NCBI GenBank assembly: GCA_947579605.1
Contig: OX388313.1
Location: forward strand, 744,001-808,000
Reading direction: 5' to 3'
Length of the DNA: 64,000 bases
From: Athripsodes cinereus
Taxonomy: Eukaryota; Arthropoda; Insecta; Trichoptera; Leptoceridae
Shown: piece by piece, positions 45,130-55,594 of the stretch
Numbering within the stretch: position 1 is the first letter of the stretch
Layout of the letters: each line of letters opens with the position of its first letter
Notes under the pieces: generated by a model
Databases searched by the model: none
What the model was told of the DNA's origin: nothing
What the model saw: only the letters and a program-made list of their open reading frames with translations
Position numbers and translations under genes: made by a program

Positions 45130-46130
45130 GTTAATTTATTGCGAAAATAAAACTGGCAAAATGACTTATTTTCTCTAGGTTATTTAAATCTTCCGTAACG
45201 TATTTTGCAACTTGACTTGCTGTTTGCTAATCAGAAATTGACATAAGTAAGCCTTGCACGAATAGGATTTTTGATGGTCGGTGCCCTTATGGTGAAATAT
45301 CGATTTTTTTTTCTAGAGATATTAACCTAGTCCAGCTTAATACTACTCTCTACCAACGAGGTTTTTTGGTCTTATTTCAAATAAATTTTAAAAAAAATCT
45401 GCTATTTACTTCTTAAAAAGATGGAAAGGAAATTGGTCTTCAGCGTCACAAAAGGAAATAACTTCCAAACAAGTAGATTAATAATGAGAATAAAATAAAT
45501 AAATCATGGTTTATATTATTAAAAGGTAGACACAATCTAACCGCAGTAAATAAACACAAGTATTCCACCTGTGGTTTCGAACGCATTGTGGTTAGTGATA
45601 TCATATTATTCAGAACGATCTAGATGGATTAATGGCAAGAGGTACCTAGTTATTATTATAATCACAATACAACAATATCGCACTAAATGTCAGATAATAA
45701 TATTATCAGCTGATCGTTGTCCGCCATCTTGGTGTTCCAATAATGTTGATATTTCCTTACTAATTAACCAAAGACAATGCCGGAGAAGTTTAGTGTCGGA
45801 TGTTCGCCAGGTGACGGCTGTGTTGGGTTATAATAGAAAAGGTAATTAGGTCACAGTGATAGGAGATACAAGTAGGTACACCTACCTGTTACTGTATTAT
45901 ATAGTGCCCTAGGCGCATTGATTGTTTCTCAAGTAAACAATGTTGTGTGACACCTCCCTTAGGGTAAATATCTACATTAAAACACGTGTAGGTACCTACT
46001 TAACTACCTACATGTTATTTATATTTGATATGAACTGTGTGATCTTTACATTTTTGTAGCAGTCGAGCAGATTTTGCATTTAACGAAAAGTAGATAAGTA
46101 CGTAAAATATTCGAAAAGTATGAAAAATAT
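45130..46130. other. No recognised gene
   Basis: AT-rich, with a dense run of GTAGGTACCTAC-type words near 45870-46010. Confidence 0.4.
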
Positions 46131-46138
46131 GTATCTAT

Positions 46139-46445
46139 TAAATTTCGAAAATAAGTGTCTTAGAAGGATTTTGGATGCTATATGGTATGAGCATGCCACA
46201 AATGATACTGTTCGCCAATGCATTCAGCAAAAATATAGTGTAGTATCTATAATACAAGATACAATAGTCCTGGTAGGGGCATGTTTTGAGAATGACGAGT
46301 GAAAGTTGGCCAAAAAGAGCACCGATCTTTCGTTCGAACGTCCCTCTTTCACAATACATCGCTCCTATGACAATGACATCAGAGCGCTAGGAATTTTATG
46401 AGAAGAGGTGACTCAATTGGCGCAGAGACGCTCTGATAGATATCA
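46139..46445 (+). pseudogene. RTE-like LINE, decayed copy
   Basis: Frame C-L-R-R-I-L-D-A-I-W-Y-E-H-A-T-N-D matches 17318-17730, then frameshifts. CGTCCCTCTTTCACAATACA and AGAGGTGACTCAATTGGC follow. It is truncated at nearly the same 5' point as the 17318 copy and lacks the 3' tail. Confidence 0.75.
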
Positions 46446-46564
46446 TACATTGGAATAAAACAGTAAATCCACTTTTTTCATTCGAGTACTCTGTAAGTCA
46501 ATTATTCATAAAAGCGTCCAGTTTCCTATATATACAATAGATTTTACATACATACTATCACACT

Positions 46565-46960
46565 GCTTCCCTCGTGGGGTAGGCAGAAAGGATCGAACGC
46601 CATTTCCTTCTATCCTTCAGAGTCGGATACATATGGGGGGCGCCCCCCCCCCTTGCGGGGCCTATTGAAGATGTCTTGTATATAATTATGTATAATCAGT
46701 TTAAATAAAATGGCATTGTCTTGAATATGTGTATAATTTTTTGCGCCCCCCCACTTGATTTTTACTGAATCCGCCACTGCAATCCTTGCATACACCTTTC
46801 GCTTCCGCCACAGTCATACAATTCCTCATATATGCTCTTCTGTTCAATGTGCTCAACATGTGACCGTCCTGTAGGATCTGATTTATAATACGATCTTGCC
46901 ATTTGATTCTCGGACGACTGCGTCTCCGTGCACCATTCCTCTCTTCTATTGAAATTAACA
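46565..46960 (-). pseudogene. HVERM-lineage LINE relative, split by a hAT MITE
   Basis: CTCGTGGGGTAGGCAGAAAG and CGCCATTTCCTTCTATCCTT lie left of the insertion at 46618-46779; GCATACACCTTTCGCTTCC and later CATTTGATTCTCGGACGA lie right of it. The - strand frame gives R-S-R-P-R-I-K-W-Q-D-R-I-I-N-Q and L-N-R-R-A-Y-M-R-N-C-M, a diverged subfamily. Confidence 0.75.
46618..46779. mobile_element. 162-bp hAT MITE inserted in a LINE
   Basis: Ends CAGAGTCGGAT and ATCCGCCACTG are inverted repeats of the CAGTGGCGGAT hAT type, with GGGGGGCGCCCCCCC just inside. The flanks CTATCCTT (46610-46617) and CAATCCTT (46780-46787) are an 8-bp duplication. The uninterrupted LINE at 23080-23095 has a single CTATCCTTGCAT, which proves the empty site. 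Confidence 0.85.
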
Positions 46961-46964
46961 ATTG

Positions 46965-47380
46965 TCCACTAGATAACGCCAGAAAAAAACTGAATTTCGA
47001 TAGTAGAGAATTTTGAATAGCAACATGAGCCTATTATTATTGTCCATATTATAGTGATCATTGAATTACAACAACAATGAGACCTGCCACGTGCCTGCAC
47101 TATTTGTATCTATTGGCAATTTAATTATGTATTAACTCTATTTATATCGGGAGCACGATTATTAAATTGTGTGACACTACATACATATTATTGTAATGTG
47201 ATTCATCCTGTCGATACTACTTATTCAATGGTAACAACATTATTTAACTCAATCAATACAATCTGTTTAAACTACTTACTAACAAACTGCTTTACTATTA
47301 AGGACATCAGCCAATTGTGTCGGAATTTTAAATTCATTTGATTTGTTTTTGATACATATTTTACATAACTTATACTACTA
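46965..47380. other. No recognised feature
   Basis: AT-rich; nothing recognised. Confidence 0.4.
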
Positions 47381-47384
47381 TTAT

Positions 47385-47617
47385 ATCATCACGGCACATC
47401 CCACAAGGTGAGTAGCAAGCACACCAGCTGCATGTTATAAACATACAAGCTGCCCTCTACAAAAAATGACATTCAGGGTACGCAGCAAACCTCATCACTG
47501 AATTTAAGATGTTATAAAATGTCTTTATTTATTCGAACACCTATCTTTTACAGGGCACTCGAAAACTATAAGGAAAAGAGTGAGATACCAATTCTATACC
47601 GGGTGCTCCACGGGACA
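47385..47617 (-). repeat. Family A repeat, near full length
   Basis: ATCACGGCACATCCCACAAG through GAATTTAAGATGTTATAAAA to ATACCGGGTGCTCCACGGG, in antisense order. Confidence 0.8.
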
Positions 47618-48153
47618 GACCACCATTATACCTATACCTACTAAAGACAGATATGAAATTAAATTGGTCGCAAAATTTGATTGGTCGCATTACTGAATTT
47701 CCTTTTGAATCTCCAGTTATTGGAAGTCACTGGAAGTTCCACAGAATTTTTAAATATTTTGTACCTACTTTTTTACATACCTACCACTCATATTTCGTAT
47801 TTTGCCTAAGGGGATTGTCTTTTCCGTTTAAAATTAAGTTTACAATAATTTCAACACACTTACCTACACCTTTCACAACATATCCCATACTTCACTATAC
47901 CTACCATATCCCATACCTACTTACTACGTTTATCTATAATCTTAATTGTAATGTATGTATTAATATGTAGTAAAGTAATATTGTATTTTATTATCGCTGA
48001 CGAATCACCAAGCGATCTTCTTCCCATGCCATACTTACAATCACCATTTTATCACACGTTAAGGCCTGATATTTCAACGAGTCTTTAGTGTGGCCCTTAT
48101 TCTGAGGTTCACCTTGACTATTTTCTTATTTCAAATTCAATAAAAATACTACT

Positions 48154-48395
48154 ATACCATCACGGCATATCCCACTAGTAGGGTAGCCAGCAGACCAGCC
48201 GCAAATAATAAACATACAACCTGTCCCCTCCGTGCCGATTTAAAACAAGACATTCAGGATGGGTGGCAAACCTCATCGCTGAATTTAAGATGTAAAATGT
48301 CTTAGTTTTTTCGAACACCTGCCTTTTACAGGACACTCGAAAACTTATGGAGAAGAGTGGGAGACCAATTCTTTACCGAATGCTCTACGGAATGT
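48154..48395 (-). repeat. Family A repeat, full length
   Basis: ACTATACCATCACGGCATAT, TAGCCAGCAGACCAGCCGC, AACCTCATCGCTGAATTTAA, CACCTGCCTTTTACAGGACA and ACCGAATGCTCTACGG. Confidence 0.85.
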
Positions 48396-48399
48396 AAAT

Positions 48400-49375
48400 A
48401 AAATGTAATAGGTATAACGTAATTAAATAGGTTCTGATTAATATATAAATTTCTTCACTTATAGAAGTCTTTTGTATTTTAATTAATTTATTGTCACGTG
48501 TATCAAAGGCGTAAGTCGTGTATATTATTATAATTAAATATCAATCAAATTAAGTTTTAAACTACTATAGATGACTCGTACACATTGAATTAGCTCAGAA
48601 AATGGACATTAATATTTTTGCCTAGTCTGAGGATCGAACCACGACCACTTCTGAGCAAGTGAAATCCAGTTTTCAACACAACAGACTGTGTTACATAAAA
48701 TAATCATATAATTAAATAAATAAATAATGACGATAATTAAAATAAAATAGAATCCTACAGACTACCCCACTTGTAGGAAATGTTTTAATAATAGTACTTA
48801 GTTATAAGAGCTGATAAGTATTGCTGAGTTTCACTCTATCTGTCCCTTGATTTCTAGAATAACAATGATAATGTCAGATTAGAGTTTATAGGATATAAAA
48901 TACAAACAATATTAAACTAGTTGGGAAGGCGTTTAGAATAAGGGTTAGTCTAAGTGCATATTAAAATATTTGCCCCAAGTTTAATACACAATTATTTTTT
49001 GTACATTTTTGTGTATAATAATAAAATCGTGTGTTTTATCACCATTTGTATTTTATTGACCCAGTCTGTTGTTGTAGGTAATTTTGGGTCATTACGTTGA
49101 TATAATTACGTTGTAAATTATTTTATTATAGGTATATTATGTATTCTAAAATGATATATTTTCCGCTACATATATCATAGCTACTGTAGACACACCCTTT
49201 TACGTCTATTTACCATCCTGCATACCTTTTTAGGTAGGTACTATAGGTACATACCTAGACCTACCTAATTTAAACACCATTATTACACACGTTCCATGAA
49301 AGTGAATTTATGTTTTATTTTATAATAAAAATATCCCGTGGTAAAGTAATACCCATGCTGGTTTTTTATTGAGAG
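48400..49375. other. No recognised gene
   Basis: AT-rich. A tRNA-like scrap (GAGGATCGAACCACGACCAC, antisense B box) is at about 48630-48650. Dense TAGGTA/TACCTA words near 49220-49270. Confidence 0.45.
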
Positions 49376-49380
49376 AATTA

Positions 49381-49797
49381 GTTCACTGAGAAGAATGTTA
49401 GGTAAAACGTTGCGAGATAGAGTGAAGAATGAGGATATCAGGAGAATGAGCGGATGTGAGAGGAGTGTTGTGGACAGAATGCGTGTAAACAAGTTGAGAT
49501 GGTTTGGACATGTTGAGCGAATGCAAGATGAAAGGATGACGAAGAGGATGTATTTATCTGAAAGAAGGGGTGTGAGGAAGCGCGGACGTCCAAGAACCAC
49601 GTGGCTTGATCACGTGGACCAAATTCTTAAGGACGGACGCGTGCTGAGTAAGAGAAATCGGCGTGCATGTATGATAAACTGGATGAATGTAGAGGAAGCG
49701 AAAGAAGTATGTAAGGATAGATCTATATGGCGTTCCGTTCTCTCTGCCTACCCCTCCTGGGACATGGCGTGAGGGTATAGAATAGAATAGAATATAA
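49381..49797 (+). pseudogene. HVERM-lineage LINE, C-terminal end (open frame 49395-49772)
   Basis: The 125-codon frame carries the same blocks as the 23030 copy: K-T-L-R-D-R-V-K-N-E-D-I-R, L-R-W-F-G-H-V-E-R-M, R-K-R-G-R-P-R-T-T-W-L-D-H-V, R-R-A-C-M and W-R-S-V-L-S-A-Y-P. It ends TGGCGTGAGGGTATAGAATA plus (GAATA)n, a short tandem tail. No RT domain: it is a dead-on-arrival 5' truncation. The upstream sequence TCACTGAGAAGAATG resembles that of the 23030 copy, so both end near the same 5' point. Confidence 0.88.
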
Positions 49798-49802
49798 TTC
49801 TT

Positions 49803-49852
49803 TCATCTTTCAAGGACATTGTCTCTCGATTATGCTTGAAAATGTCCTTGAA
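49803..49852. repeat. 14-15-bp inverted repeat hairpin
   Basis: CTTTCAAGGACATT and AATGTCCTTGAAAG are exact reverse complements about 20 nt apart, just after the LINE tail. Confidence 0.85.
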
Positions 49853-49998
49853 AGAAAGAAAAACATTTCTCTCAGTAAAAAAATCGACGTAGTAGAAAAA
49901 AAAACATGGTCAATAATCAGGTAAGTAAAATTTGCTCATTATATTTTTTGCATGACAATGAAAAATATACCAACATTTTGTCCTATTCAACGCTGTAG

Positions 49999-50250
49999 TA
50001 TCTACTATACGTGGAGCACTCAACATAGAATTGAACACTCTTTTCCGTAAGTTTTTGAGTATTCTGTAAAAGGCAGATGTGCGAAAGAATAAGTAGAAGA
50101 TATTTTACATCTGAGATTCAACGATGAGGTTTGCAAATTGCAACCAATTATGAATGTCTTATTTTTTATGGCACGGGAAGGACGGTTTCCATGTTTATAA
50201 CATGCAGCTGGTCTGCTGGCTACTTCACTTGTGCATGGTATAGTGTAGAT
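49999..50250 (+). repeat. Family A repeat
   Basis: GTGGAGCACTCAAC, CTTTTCCGTAAGTTTTTGAG, CAACGATGAGGTTTGC and CATGCAGCTGGTCTGCTGGC, with a deletion in the tail before TGGTATAG. Confidence 0.75.
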
Positions 50251-50380
50251 AGTTGTAGTTTACGTGATATTTATTTATTTATTTAATTTAATACACAACT
50301 TATATTTCGATCAATAAACACTTCGTATTCCCCAAACAGCAATGAAATGCTGGTATGAGGGGAGGATGTTATTCTAAAAC

Positions 50381-50640
50381 TCAAGCACAAAATGTCTTCT
50401 CACAAAAATTGCTTCTTACATAATTGTCTCTGTTCGACTTCTTAGTAGGTATATAGTTTTTCAAATATTTCTTAAATTGATCAATATTATCCAGTCGCTT
50501 TATATTATCTGGTAGTGAATTGAACAATCCAATATGACTATTTAATCCATCTTGTTCGGCCCTTTTTTTCATGTTGATAAACATATCATTACCAGTAGGT
50601 ACATTTGTAATTAAGTACATAAATTATTTCATATTATTGT
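50381..50640 (-). pseudogene. LINE C-terminal fragment (FNSLP lineage)
   Basis: The - strand frame reads G-L-F-N-S-L-P-D-N-I-K, R-L-D-N-I-D-Q-F-K-K-Y-L-K-N-Y-I. FN.LP..IK....FK..LK..L is the usual C-terminal signature of Jockey/CR1-type LINE ORF2. 79 codons, 5'-truncated. Confidence 0.7.
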
Positions 50641-50644
50641 ACAA

Positions 50645-51190
50645 CTTATTCAATTATGTCACTCTTGTTTAACTTTAATTACTATTTTATCCTAAAAATA
50701 AACAAATATTTAAATGGCCTCACGCATACGGGTGTTTACATACATCAACTAAATAAATCAGCATGCCATAATAACACGATTATCAACCTTATTTAGAAAA
50801 ACTTTTAATCTTAATAACTGGTACATCTCTTTGGGTTAAATGTTCTATAACACAACATATTGTGTGAAACCGTTTCTATGGACTTTAATTAAGTGACCAA
50901 TAAAATGCGTACTTTAATTAATTGTTTTATATATTCATGACTTTAGGGTTGATGGCTATAAAAAGTACTGATTGTGACTTCTTGATAAATATTAATTAAT
51001 ACCTACACATGTCATTAAACGCAATTTTTATGAAGGTATCATTGAATAATCATAATATTTGAGGTTGTGTTTTTAAAAGGGTTGCGGTTATTAGGGTAGG
51101 TCATTTATAAATGATGGTGAACTTACTATTTTATTTGTTTATTCTTTTTGAACACCATCATGATACAACAGATAACAAAAATAGGTAGTA
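50645..51190. other. No recognised feature
   Basis: AT-rich; nothing recognised. Confidence 0.4.
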
Positions 51191-51260
51191 TTTTTTTATG
51201 AAATAAAATAAAATAAATATTTATTATTATTGTTTTATGTTGCTGTTGAGTAAGACTAAC

Positions 51261-51303
51261 GCACGACCGGTTTCGCGGACTCCGAGTTCGCATCATCAGG
51301 TGC
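51261..51303 (-). ncRNA. Hammerhead ribozyme motif, intact core
   Basis: On the - strand: stem I GCAC; CTGATGA (51299-51293); stem II GCG...CGC with inner AC...GT; GAAA (51274-51271); palindromic stem III CCGG; TC cleavage site; stem I partner GTGC. Four perfect stem I pairs. It is the better preserved of the two copies in this palindrome. Confidence 0.82.
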
Positions 51304-51343
51304 TGATCTATACTAAGTATATATACTACATAAGTATAGATCA

Positions 51344-51386
51344 GCACCTGATGATGCGAACTCGGAGTCCGTGAAACCGGTCGTGT
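51344..51386 (+). ncRNA. Hammerhead ribozyme motif, second copy
   Basis: On the + strand: GCAC (51344-51347), CTGATGA (51348-51354), stem II GCG...CGT (one G-U), GAAA (51373-51376), CCGG, TC, GTGT. Two substitutions relative to the other copy change C to T but keep pairing through G-U wobbles. Confidence 0.78.
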
Positions 51387-51619
51387 GTTAACAGTAACAT
51401 AAAACGATTATAATAAATATTTATTTTATTTTATTTCATAATTTAAAATGAAGTGTTACAAAGTTAATGCCGATACAATCAATGAAAGTATTTTTTTTTT
51501 AAATTTAGAATGTACCTACTCACTGCACAAAAATGTTTTAACCGACACTAACCTCAAACCGCGATAATTTTGATATACCTACTGCAATGTTGAGCCAACA
51601 GCACTGATTGTGTAATTTA

Positions 51620-51770
51620 TTATTATTTATTTTATTCTTCACTGTACATTGGTTACAAGTTACAATATTACAAAGTAAAACAATGTCATAAAAATAACAG
51701 TTATACAATTCAATGTACAGAGGGCGAGTTTATCGCTAAGATGCGATGTCTTCCAACTAACCCGGTTATT
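51620..51770 (-). repeat. Family B repeat (antisense)
   Basis: TTTATTCTTCACTGTACATT, TTCAATGTACAGAGGGCGAG, then TATCGCTAAGATGCGATGTC and TTCCAACTAACCCGG. Very similar to the copy at 1-90. Confidence 0.85.
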
Positions 51771-51974
51771 AAAAGTAAAAAAAAAACAAAAAAAACACAT
51801 AGGTACATATATACATATACAAACCCATATTTATACATCAACAGTTAAAAAACAAAACAAAAATAATGTAATGAAGGATCTACAGAGGGTTAAAGATTAT
51901 CTTTGGTCGTTTAATTATTTTAGCAAAGTAAAAACATAGTTTTTTGAGATGAATATTATGATTCGCCCAGACTC

Positions 51975-52200
51975 TTGGAGGGGGTTGCATTTGCATGCCC
52001 CACTCGGAATACGCGATCAGGTTTTTTGTTTAGATTGCCGCCCAGTACCACAAATTATGTTCGTGGCTCATTTGTGAGACGTACTTGTACGTTGTATAAT
52101 AGATCATATAAATCTGGATATCTTCTCGATCAGCAAGACAGAGTTCAGAAGGGGTGTAAGGAGTACACTGAATTCTTGAGTCTAGTTAACATTTTTTTTA
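51975..52200 (+). pseudogene. LINE C-terminal fragment
   Basis: The frame holds P-T-R-N-T-R-S-G-F-L-F-R-L-P-P-S-T-T-N then S-F-V-R-R-T-C-T-L-Y-N. The TR....F..P..RT....SF..R....YN pattern is a frequent C-terminal segment of Jockey/CR1-like LINEs. No RT domain. Confidence 0.6.
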
Positions 52201-52204
52201 GTCT

Positions 52205-52680
52205 AGTTAAAAATTTTGCACAATCTGTATACCATTATGTAATTCTATTTATTTTGCATATTGGGTACTCTTTTTAATGCACATTTGTTTCATTATCATT
52301 GTTATTATTATCATTATTTTCAGTGCTTTTGTTTTGTATTTACAAATCGCATTTGAGAAACAGAGATTCAATCAATTCTTAATTTAAACTGCTTTAGTTT
52401 TAATTATTTTAACTTTTAATTATTATAAATTCTATCGAAGTGTAATTTTTAACTACTTATTTTCATGATTTTTGTCTTGTTTTTTGCTTTTGATTAGAGT
52501 AGGATAAAGCATGTATTATTATTATTTACTAGCAACGTGTTCGTCATACGCTTCGGTAATTTGCGGGACCTTGATTGGATTGTTTAATGGAGAAATATGA
52601 ATGTTAATATTTGTTAGGTTGAACTGTTTGTGTCCCTTAAGAACATAAAATAAAAATAAAATAAAATGACATATTACCGT
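52205..52680. other. No recognised gene
   Basis: AT-rich; a family F scrap (ACTAGCAACGTGTTCG near 52550). Confidence 0.4.
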
Positions 52681-52854
52681 GAAGTGTCTAGAATAGAATA
52701 AGTTTTCTGCTCTTTTCTAACAGTTTTCAAGTATCATGTAAAAGGAGGAGATATTATATGAAACATTATATTAAGATAAAGTTAAGGATAAATGGCAAAG
52801 GGCATAAGCCGTTTATGTGATTAAATTAAATAAATTATACTATGACTAACTATG

Positions 52855-53095
52855 TTCTATGTAGCATCCAAAACAATTGGCCTCTCATTCTTATCGTAAG
52901 CTTTCGAACGTAGGTGTTCAATAAAATAAAGACATTTTACACCTTTAAAGACGACGGTTGACATGATTGAACGACGAGATTTGCGACCTTTCCTGAAAGT
53001 CTTATTTTTTTTTGATGGCACGGAGAATACAGCTTGCATGATTATTACACGCAACTGATCCGCTGGCTACCCACTTGTGGGATATACCGTGATGA
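52855..53095 (+). repeat. Family A repeat, diverged
   Basis: TTGGCCTCTCATTCTTATCG, TAGGTGTTCAATAAAATAAA, CAGCTTGCATGATTATTACA and GATCCGCTGGCTACCC, ending GGGATATACCGTGATGATA. A further 5' scrap is at 52690-52760. Confidence 0.75.
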
Positions 53096-53099
53096 TAAA

Positions 53100-54465
53100 G
53101 CATTGTGTAGTGGAAAGAGGATTCAAGAGTTAGTAATGACTTCTCAATGTTTGTGATAGTGTTTTGTGTTTTTTGTTTTCAATAGTGTTGCTGTTCTGTG
53201 ATTTCTTTGCTCTGGTGTCTTATATTTTACTATAATATCAAATAATTTAAATTTATGAATTGTTTTACCAGATTTGTAATACTGCACGCCTCTGACACCA
53301 GCAACCTTAGTTGCTGTTTTGAGGTATTGTTTATGATTGAATAAAATTAATAGTTCAGTAAAAGCACTTTGAGATATTTAACTTATTGAAACTCAGCAGT
53401 AGGTAATAAACCAGTAAGCTACCCATATTTTATGTCTCATTTTTTAAGGCACAGAGTCTATCTTTTATACGTTACCAGCCAACTCATTTTTCCATAACTT
53501 GGATAGGTAATTTTGTCCGAGATTTTATGACATAAATGTTTCCAGTTTTCTATCTTTAAGCTGCAACGGCAAGCCTATCAATCTGCGAATCATAATTGCA
53601 TCGTTTCGAGCAACTTCTAGAAACACTCATTTTAATTATGTAAGATTCTAAAATGTTTATAATATTATCTTTGCCGTACAGTATACATATTATCATTAAG
53701 TTTACGGCCTATTTTCTCAATGGAACGGACGACTCCACAGCTGATTATGGGACGTGGGTGGGTGTGTTATATTGTGGGACTGTACCAAATGAACTGAAAT
53801 CAGGTCAGCTCATAGTAAAGCAAAGCAAAACCATAAGTCTGTCAATGTGTCGGCTGTAAAGAGCGCTCAGTACTAAACTTAGACTCTACAATAATAATAA
53901 AATTATACCAGTGGGGTACCTTCTGTACGTGGAAAAAGTAGCGCTTGCCTTAAGTGCGAAGTTTTCATAGATGCAAAATGGCAGCGCATGCCTTAATATT
54001 ACTAGCATGACTGCAATATATTCTTTAGTAATAAAGGGATTATCCTAGAACAGGTCTACCTAGTTGGATAATACTATTTTTACTTGCATTGATTGACTTA
54101 TGTTTATATTTGTTAAATAAATAAAAATAAAACAATTCTCTGATCAAATTATTACTGCATAAGATGGGAACTGGTTTCAAAGTTTCCATATTAAACTAAA
54201 TATATAAAATATAGTAATTTTTCTCAAATTGGTATACCTACTACGTAACTTAAACATCTGACAACAGAGGTTAGAAAATTGATAAAATACAACTCCTATA
54301 ATCCTATAGTCCCGCAAGGTTAGCAAATACAATCTTCATTACAGTAGTGTAGTTAGATATTATCTATATCATTAATCGTGTGACAGAAATAAATCGTGTA
54401 AATTTATTTATTTGAAAATCTATAGATCTTACATATCGATTTTAGTTCTTAGGATCGACAAACGA
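53100..54465. other. No recognised gene
   Basis: AT-rich; nothing recognised. Confidence 0.4.
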
Positions 54466-54469
54466 ATAT

Positions 54470-54590
54470 TTTTTTTAAAGGTGTATTTGGGTTTTTGCTA
54501 TAGATCCAATTACATTGTACACCTTTCAAATTAAGTTAAAATTTTGTCGTGTCATGAATGAGAAGTTTGTCAGTCTACCGACGACCTCGT
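54470..54590 (-). repeat. SINE-1, diverged copy
   Basis: GGTGTATTTGGGTTTTTGCT, TTGTACACCTTTCAAATTAA, GTCGTGTCATGAATGAG and GTCTACCGACGACCTCGT in antisense order. Most of the head is deleted. Confidence 0.65.
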
Positions 54591-54599
54591 AGATATAAA

Positions 54600-55170
54600 A
54601 TACCACACAATATATTTTTTTATTATGGAAGTGGCATGACCGATACAAAAAGGCTAGACCCGCCACTGGTATCTACATAACTATTCTCCAGCAGAAATAA
54701 TGATTTAATAGTTATTACTTTTCAGCTAATTATTATGGAGCTTCGCTGTCTACCAACATACATAATATATACATTATGACATAAAATCAGGGAAATCTCC
54801 ATGTAGATATAATATTTTGTTTTATAGTTTTAAATATTATGTGTTATAGCCAATCAGAAACCTCGATTGGAGAACCATGTCTACACAATGCAACATTGTG
54901 TAAAATCTAATCGGAAGAAGTGATTTTACAACGAGTCGTTGCTTTTTATAGGTTCCATTGCATAGATGAGCAAATGTGCTCTTTATTTCATTGTTTTATA
55001 AAGGTTACAATATGTATTAAGAATATTATTCATAGACACCTAAACTGCACAGCAAAAAGATAATGCAAACTCTCTTTAGAAGGAAACTGGAATGATGATA
55101 CAATACTTACGAATCGACTTAAGCTGGTTCAAGTGCACTTTAACATGGTATGGTCACCAATTCCAATTAC
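54600..55170. other. No recognised gene; possible solo hAT end
   Basis: GCTAGACCCGCCACTG near 54651-54666 resembles a hAT right end, but no left partner was found. Confidence 0.4.
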
Positions 55171-55174
55171 ATTG

Positions 55175-55285
55175 ACATTGGTTTGATAATGACTTTGTAA
55201 GTCGAAACCAGGTTGCTGTACCTATTATTAAATATAGTAAAACTCGAACGGTTTGTGTTTATTTCCATAAATTTTGTTTCTTTTA
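55175..55285 (+). repeat. Decayed hammerhead-type repeat
   Basis: TTGATAATGACTTTGTAAGT then CGAAACCAGG: stem II GACTT-TGT-AAGTC is perfect and GAAA is kept, but CTGATGA has become TTGATAA and stem III CCAGG is not palindromic. The downstream part matches 13166-13300 inverted. Confidence 0.6.
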
Positions 55286-55439
55286 ATATAATGATGTTTC
55301 ACAAATACCTATCAGTGTATTCCATTCAATTTCTCCCCAAAGCACGAGCTACGCTCAATTTTGGGGAGTAATTGTATTAGAAAAATAAATGTATTGTGTT
55401 ATTGTTCGATTATTGTAAAATGATATTGTGTTTAATAAA

Positions 55440-55590
55440 CTGTTATTATTATTATTATTATTCTTATTTATTATTTTTGCACATCATCATTATATAACAG
55501 TGTTAACAAAACAACACAAATTTCAAATACTAGGACGATATGCAGTTGCGAGATTATCACTGTCAAGTGATTTCTTCCATCTTACCACGT
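55440..55590 (-). repeat. Family D repeat (antisense) with (TTA)n
   Basis: TTATTATTATTATTATTATTC, then TTGCACATCATCATTATATA, TTCAAATACTAGGACGATAT, GCAGTTGCGAGATTATCACT and GTGATTTCTTCCATC. Confidence 0.75.
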
Positions 55591-55594
55591 TCTT

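Larger units (their letters stand above)
51198..51439. mobile_element. 242-bp palindrome with a hammerhead on each strand
   Basis: The left arm (ATGAAATAAAATAAAATAAA, GTTTTATGTTGCTGTTGAG, ACCGGTTTCGCGGACTCCGA, TCGCATCATCAGGTGCTGAT) is repeated inverted in the right arm with few changes, around an AT-rich centre (TACTAAGTATATATACTACA). It looks like two Penelope-like terminal repeats in inverted orientation. Confidence 0.85.

Noticed and set aside
47653..47970. 105-codon open frame on the + strand
   Set aside because: Low-complexity Tyr/Thr/Pro/Leu-rich translation arising from TACCTA-type repeats; not protein-like.
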